The notes below the pieces were generated by a model. The model did not search any database. It was not told where the DNA came from and saw only the letters and a program-made list of their open reading frames with translations. DNA of 7,079 nt from Desulfobacteraceae bacterium UBA2230. Lineage in GTDB: Bacteria; Desulfobacterota; Desulfobacteria; Desulfobacterales; Desulfosarcinaceae. The translations under genes and the position numbers were made by a program. Shown here one piece after another: positions 6,445 to 7,079 of this stretch (the first letter of the stretch is position 1; each line of letters starts with the position of its first letter). The stretch spans positions 2,099 through 9,177 of the forward strand of contig DDYQ01000148.1 of assembly GCA_002348005.1 (NCBI GenBank), in the 5' to 3' direction.

Positions 6445-6464
6445 CCGGAGATTCAATCTAAAAA
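6436..6464 (+). promoter_or_regulatory. Sigma70-type promoter of the RACo-like gene
   Basis: A perfect TTGACA (6436-6441) is followed after 17 bases by TAAAAA (6459-6464), a 4-of-6 match to the -10. Spacing is optimal and the stretch is AT-rich against its GC-rich surroundings. The start point would fall near 6471, giving a leader of about 85 bases before the ATG at 6556. That leader could form AACGG/CCGTT or GGCAA/TTGCC stems around 6490-6525. Confidence 0.55.
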
Positions 6465-6555
6465 TCGTGCCGGGCGAGTAACACGGTGAACAAACGGCAA
6501 AAAATTAAACCAAGACCGTTGCCAACCAATCGGAACGGCTGAGACAGGTATCTTC

Positions 6556-7079
6556 ATGGAGCAGTGCAAGGTCACCTTTTTACCTTACAATATTTCGATC
6601 GACATCGCCCGGGGCGAAAGCATCATCCGCGCGGCAATGTCGGCCGGGGTCCATATCAATGCATCGTGCGGCGGCGAAGGAGTATGCGGCAAATGCCGCG
6701 TGATCGTGGAACAGGGTTCGGTCGAAGGCGGTGTCAGCGAACAACTCAGCGACTCCGATCGTGCCAAAGGCTATGTTCTGGCCTGCAAGGCCCAGGTGTG
6801 CGGAGACTTGACGGTTCGGGTGCCGATTGAATCGAACATCGATGTTTCGGCGCTCAAGCGTATTGCACCGCGGCGCACGGCCGAGATACGCCAGATGAAT
6901 CTGGATGACATCAAGGAACAGGGGCTGTTCATCCCGCCCATTCAGAAATATTATCTGGAGCTGCCGCTGCCCAGCGCTCAGGATAACCTGCCGGATGTGA
7001 CCCGCCTGGTCAACATGCTCAAATTGAAACATCACGAACATGGGCTGCATGTGCCGCTCTCGGTGATCCGCAGGATACC
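6556..7079 (+). CDS. [2Fe-2S] ferredoxin-ASKHA protein, RACo-like corrinoid activator (3' end outside window)
   Basis: The frame runs from ATG 6556 to the window edge, 174 complete codons. Residues 1-90 form a plant-type [2Fe-2S] ferredoxin with C38-x5-C44-x2-C47-x29-C77 (SCGGEGVCGKC and LACKAQ). After a linker, QKYYLELPLP followed by DN-x-x-D-x-x-RL matches the region that in RACo-type (DUF4445, ASKHA) proteins precedes the ATP-binding actin-like domain. Such proteins use ATP to drive electrons from the [2Fe-2S] cluster into oxidised Co(II) corrinoid proteins, restoring the Co(I) state needed by methyltransferases. Family members are roughly 500-650 residues, so most of the ATPase domain lies beyond the edge. 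The start is supported by ACAGG 7 bases upstream, a modest site. No corrinoid protein or methyltransferase is visible here; those would be expected downstream. An alternative is another ferredoxin-ASKHA subgroup with a different client. Confidence 0.82.
   Translation, partial: MEQCKVTFLPYNISIDIARGESIIRAAMSAGVHINASCGGEGVCGKCRVIVEQGSVEGGVSEQLSDSDRAKGYVLACKAQVCGDLTVRVPIESNIDVSALKRIAPRRTAEIRQMNLDDIKEQGLFIPPIQKYYLELPLPSAQDNLPDVTRLVNMLKLKHHEHGLHVPLSVIRRI

Larger units (their letters stand above)
6121..6555. other. Divergent intergenic region with promoters for both flanking genes
   Basis: This 435-base spacer lies between the leftward sulfite reductase-like gene and the rightward RACo-like gene. 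Its outer parts, 6121-6205 and 6380-6555, are AT-richer and carry the promoter candidates listed separately. The GC-rich middle (about 6206-6375) has open frames on both strands, but none has a ribosome binding site or recognisable sequence. A 6-bp inverted repeat, CAGACG and CGTCTG, with a long loop occurs near 6305-6340 and may be chance. Confidence 0.5.

Noticed and set aside
6541..6555. CTGAGA-like sequence before the RACo-like gene, as in a TPP riboswitch
   Set aside because: Only one short element is present. The other conserved TPP-riboswitch boxes and stems are missing, and no cobalamin-riboswitch core was seen either.

Overview
The window looks like chromosomal DNA of a GC-rich anaerobic bacterium. 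The gene mix suggests a sulfate reducer or relative in the Desulfobacterota: an FtsZ tail followed by a family-specific radical SAM protein, a minimal siroheme-type sulfite reductase-like protein, a beta-oxidation-type acyl-CoA dehydrogenase carrying a rubrerythrin-type rubredoxin domain, and a RACo-like corrinoid activator. This placement is inference from gene content; no rRNA or other taxonomic marker is present.

Layout. (1) 2-199 (+) is the last 65 codons of ftsZ. (2) A leader with two overlapping perfect hairpins (305-338) precedes a radical SAM gene (360-2111, +). (3) 2112-2554 is a degraded gap that holds the open C-terminal relic of a DUF72-family gene and several palindromes. (4) 2555-3889 (-) encodes the acyl-CoA dehydrogenase-rubredoxin fusion, convergent with the radical SAM gene. 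(5) 3890-4410 is a roughly 520-base divergent spacer with three back-to-back dyad symmetries and a possible 49-codon ORF. (6) 4411-5274 (+) is a PHP-domain histidinol-phosphatase. (7) 5293-6120 (-) encodes a PCP_red / sulfite-reductase / ferredoxin protein, convergent with it after only 18 bases. (8) 6121-6555 is a divergent spacer with one good sigma70-type promoter facing right and one weaker one facing left. (9) 6556 to the right edge (+) is the start of a [2Fe-2S] ferredoxin-ASKHA (RACo-like) protein.

The genes do not form one operon: orientation changes four times and each gene is essentially alone. The common thread is anaerobic redox and one-carbon metabolism, since four of the six products carry Fe-S or rubredoxin-type cysteine centres. 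I see no CRISPR array, transposase, phage gene, rRNA or complete tRNA. The most notable proteins are the acyl-CoA dehydrogenase-rubredoxin fusion and the compact sulfite-reductase-like protein. I did not find a convincing new multigene system.
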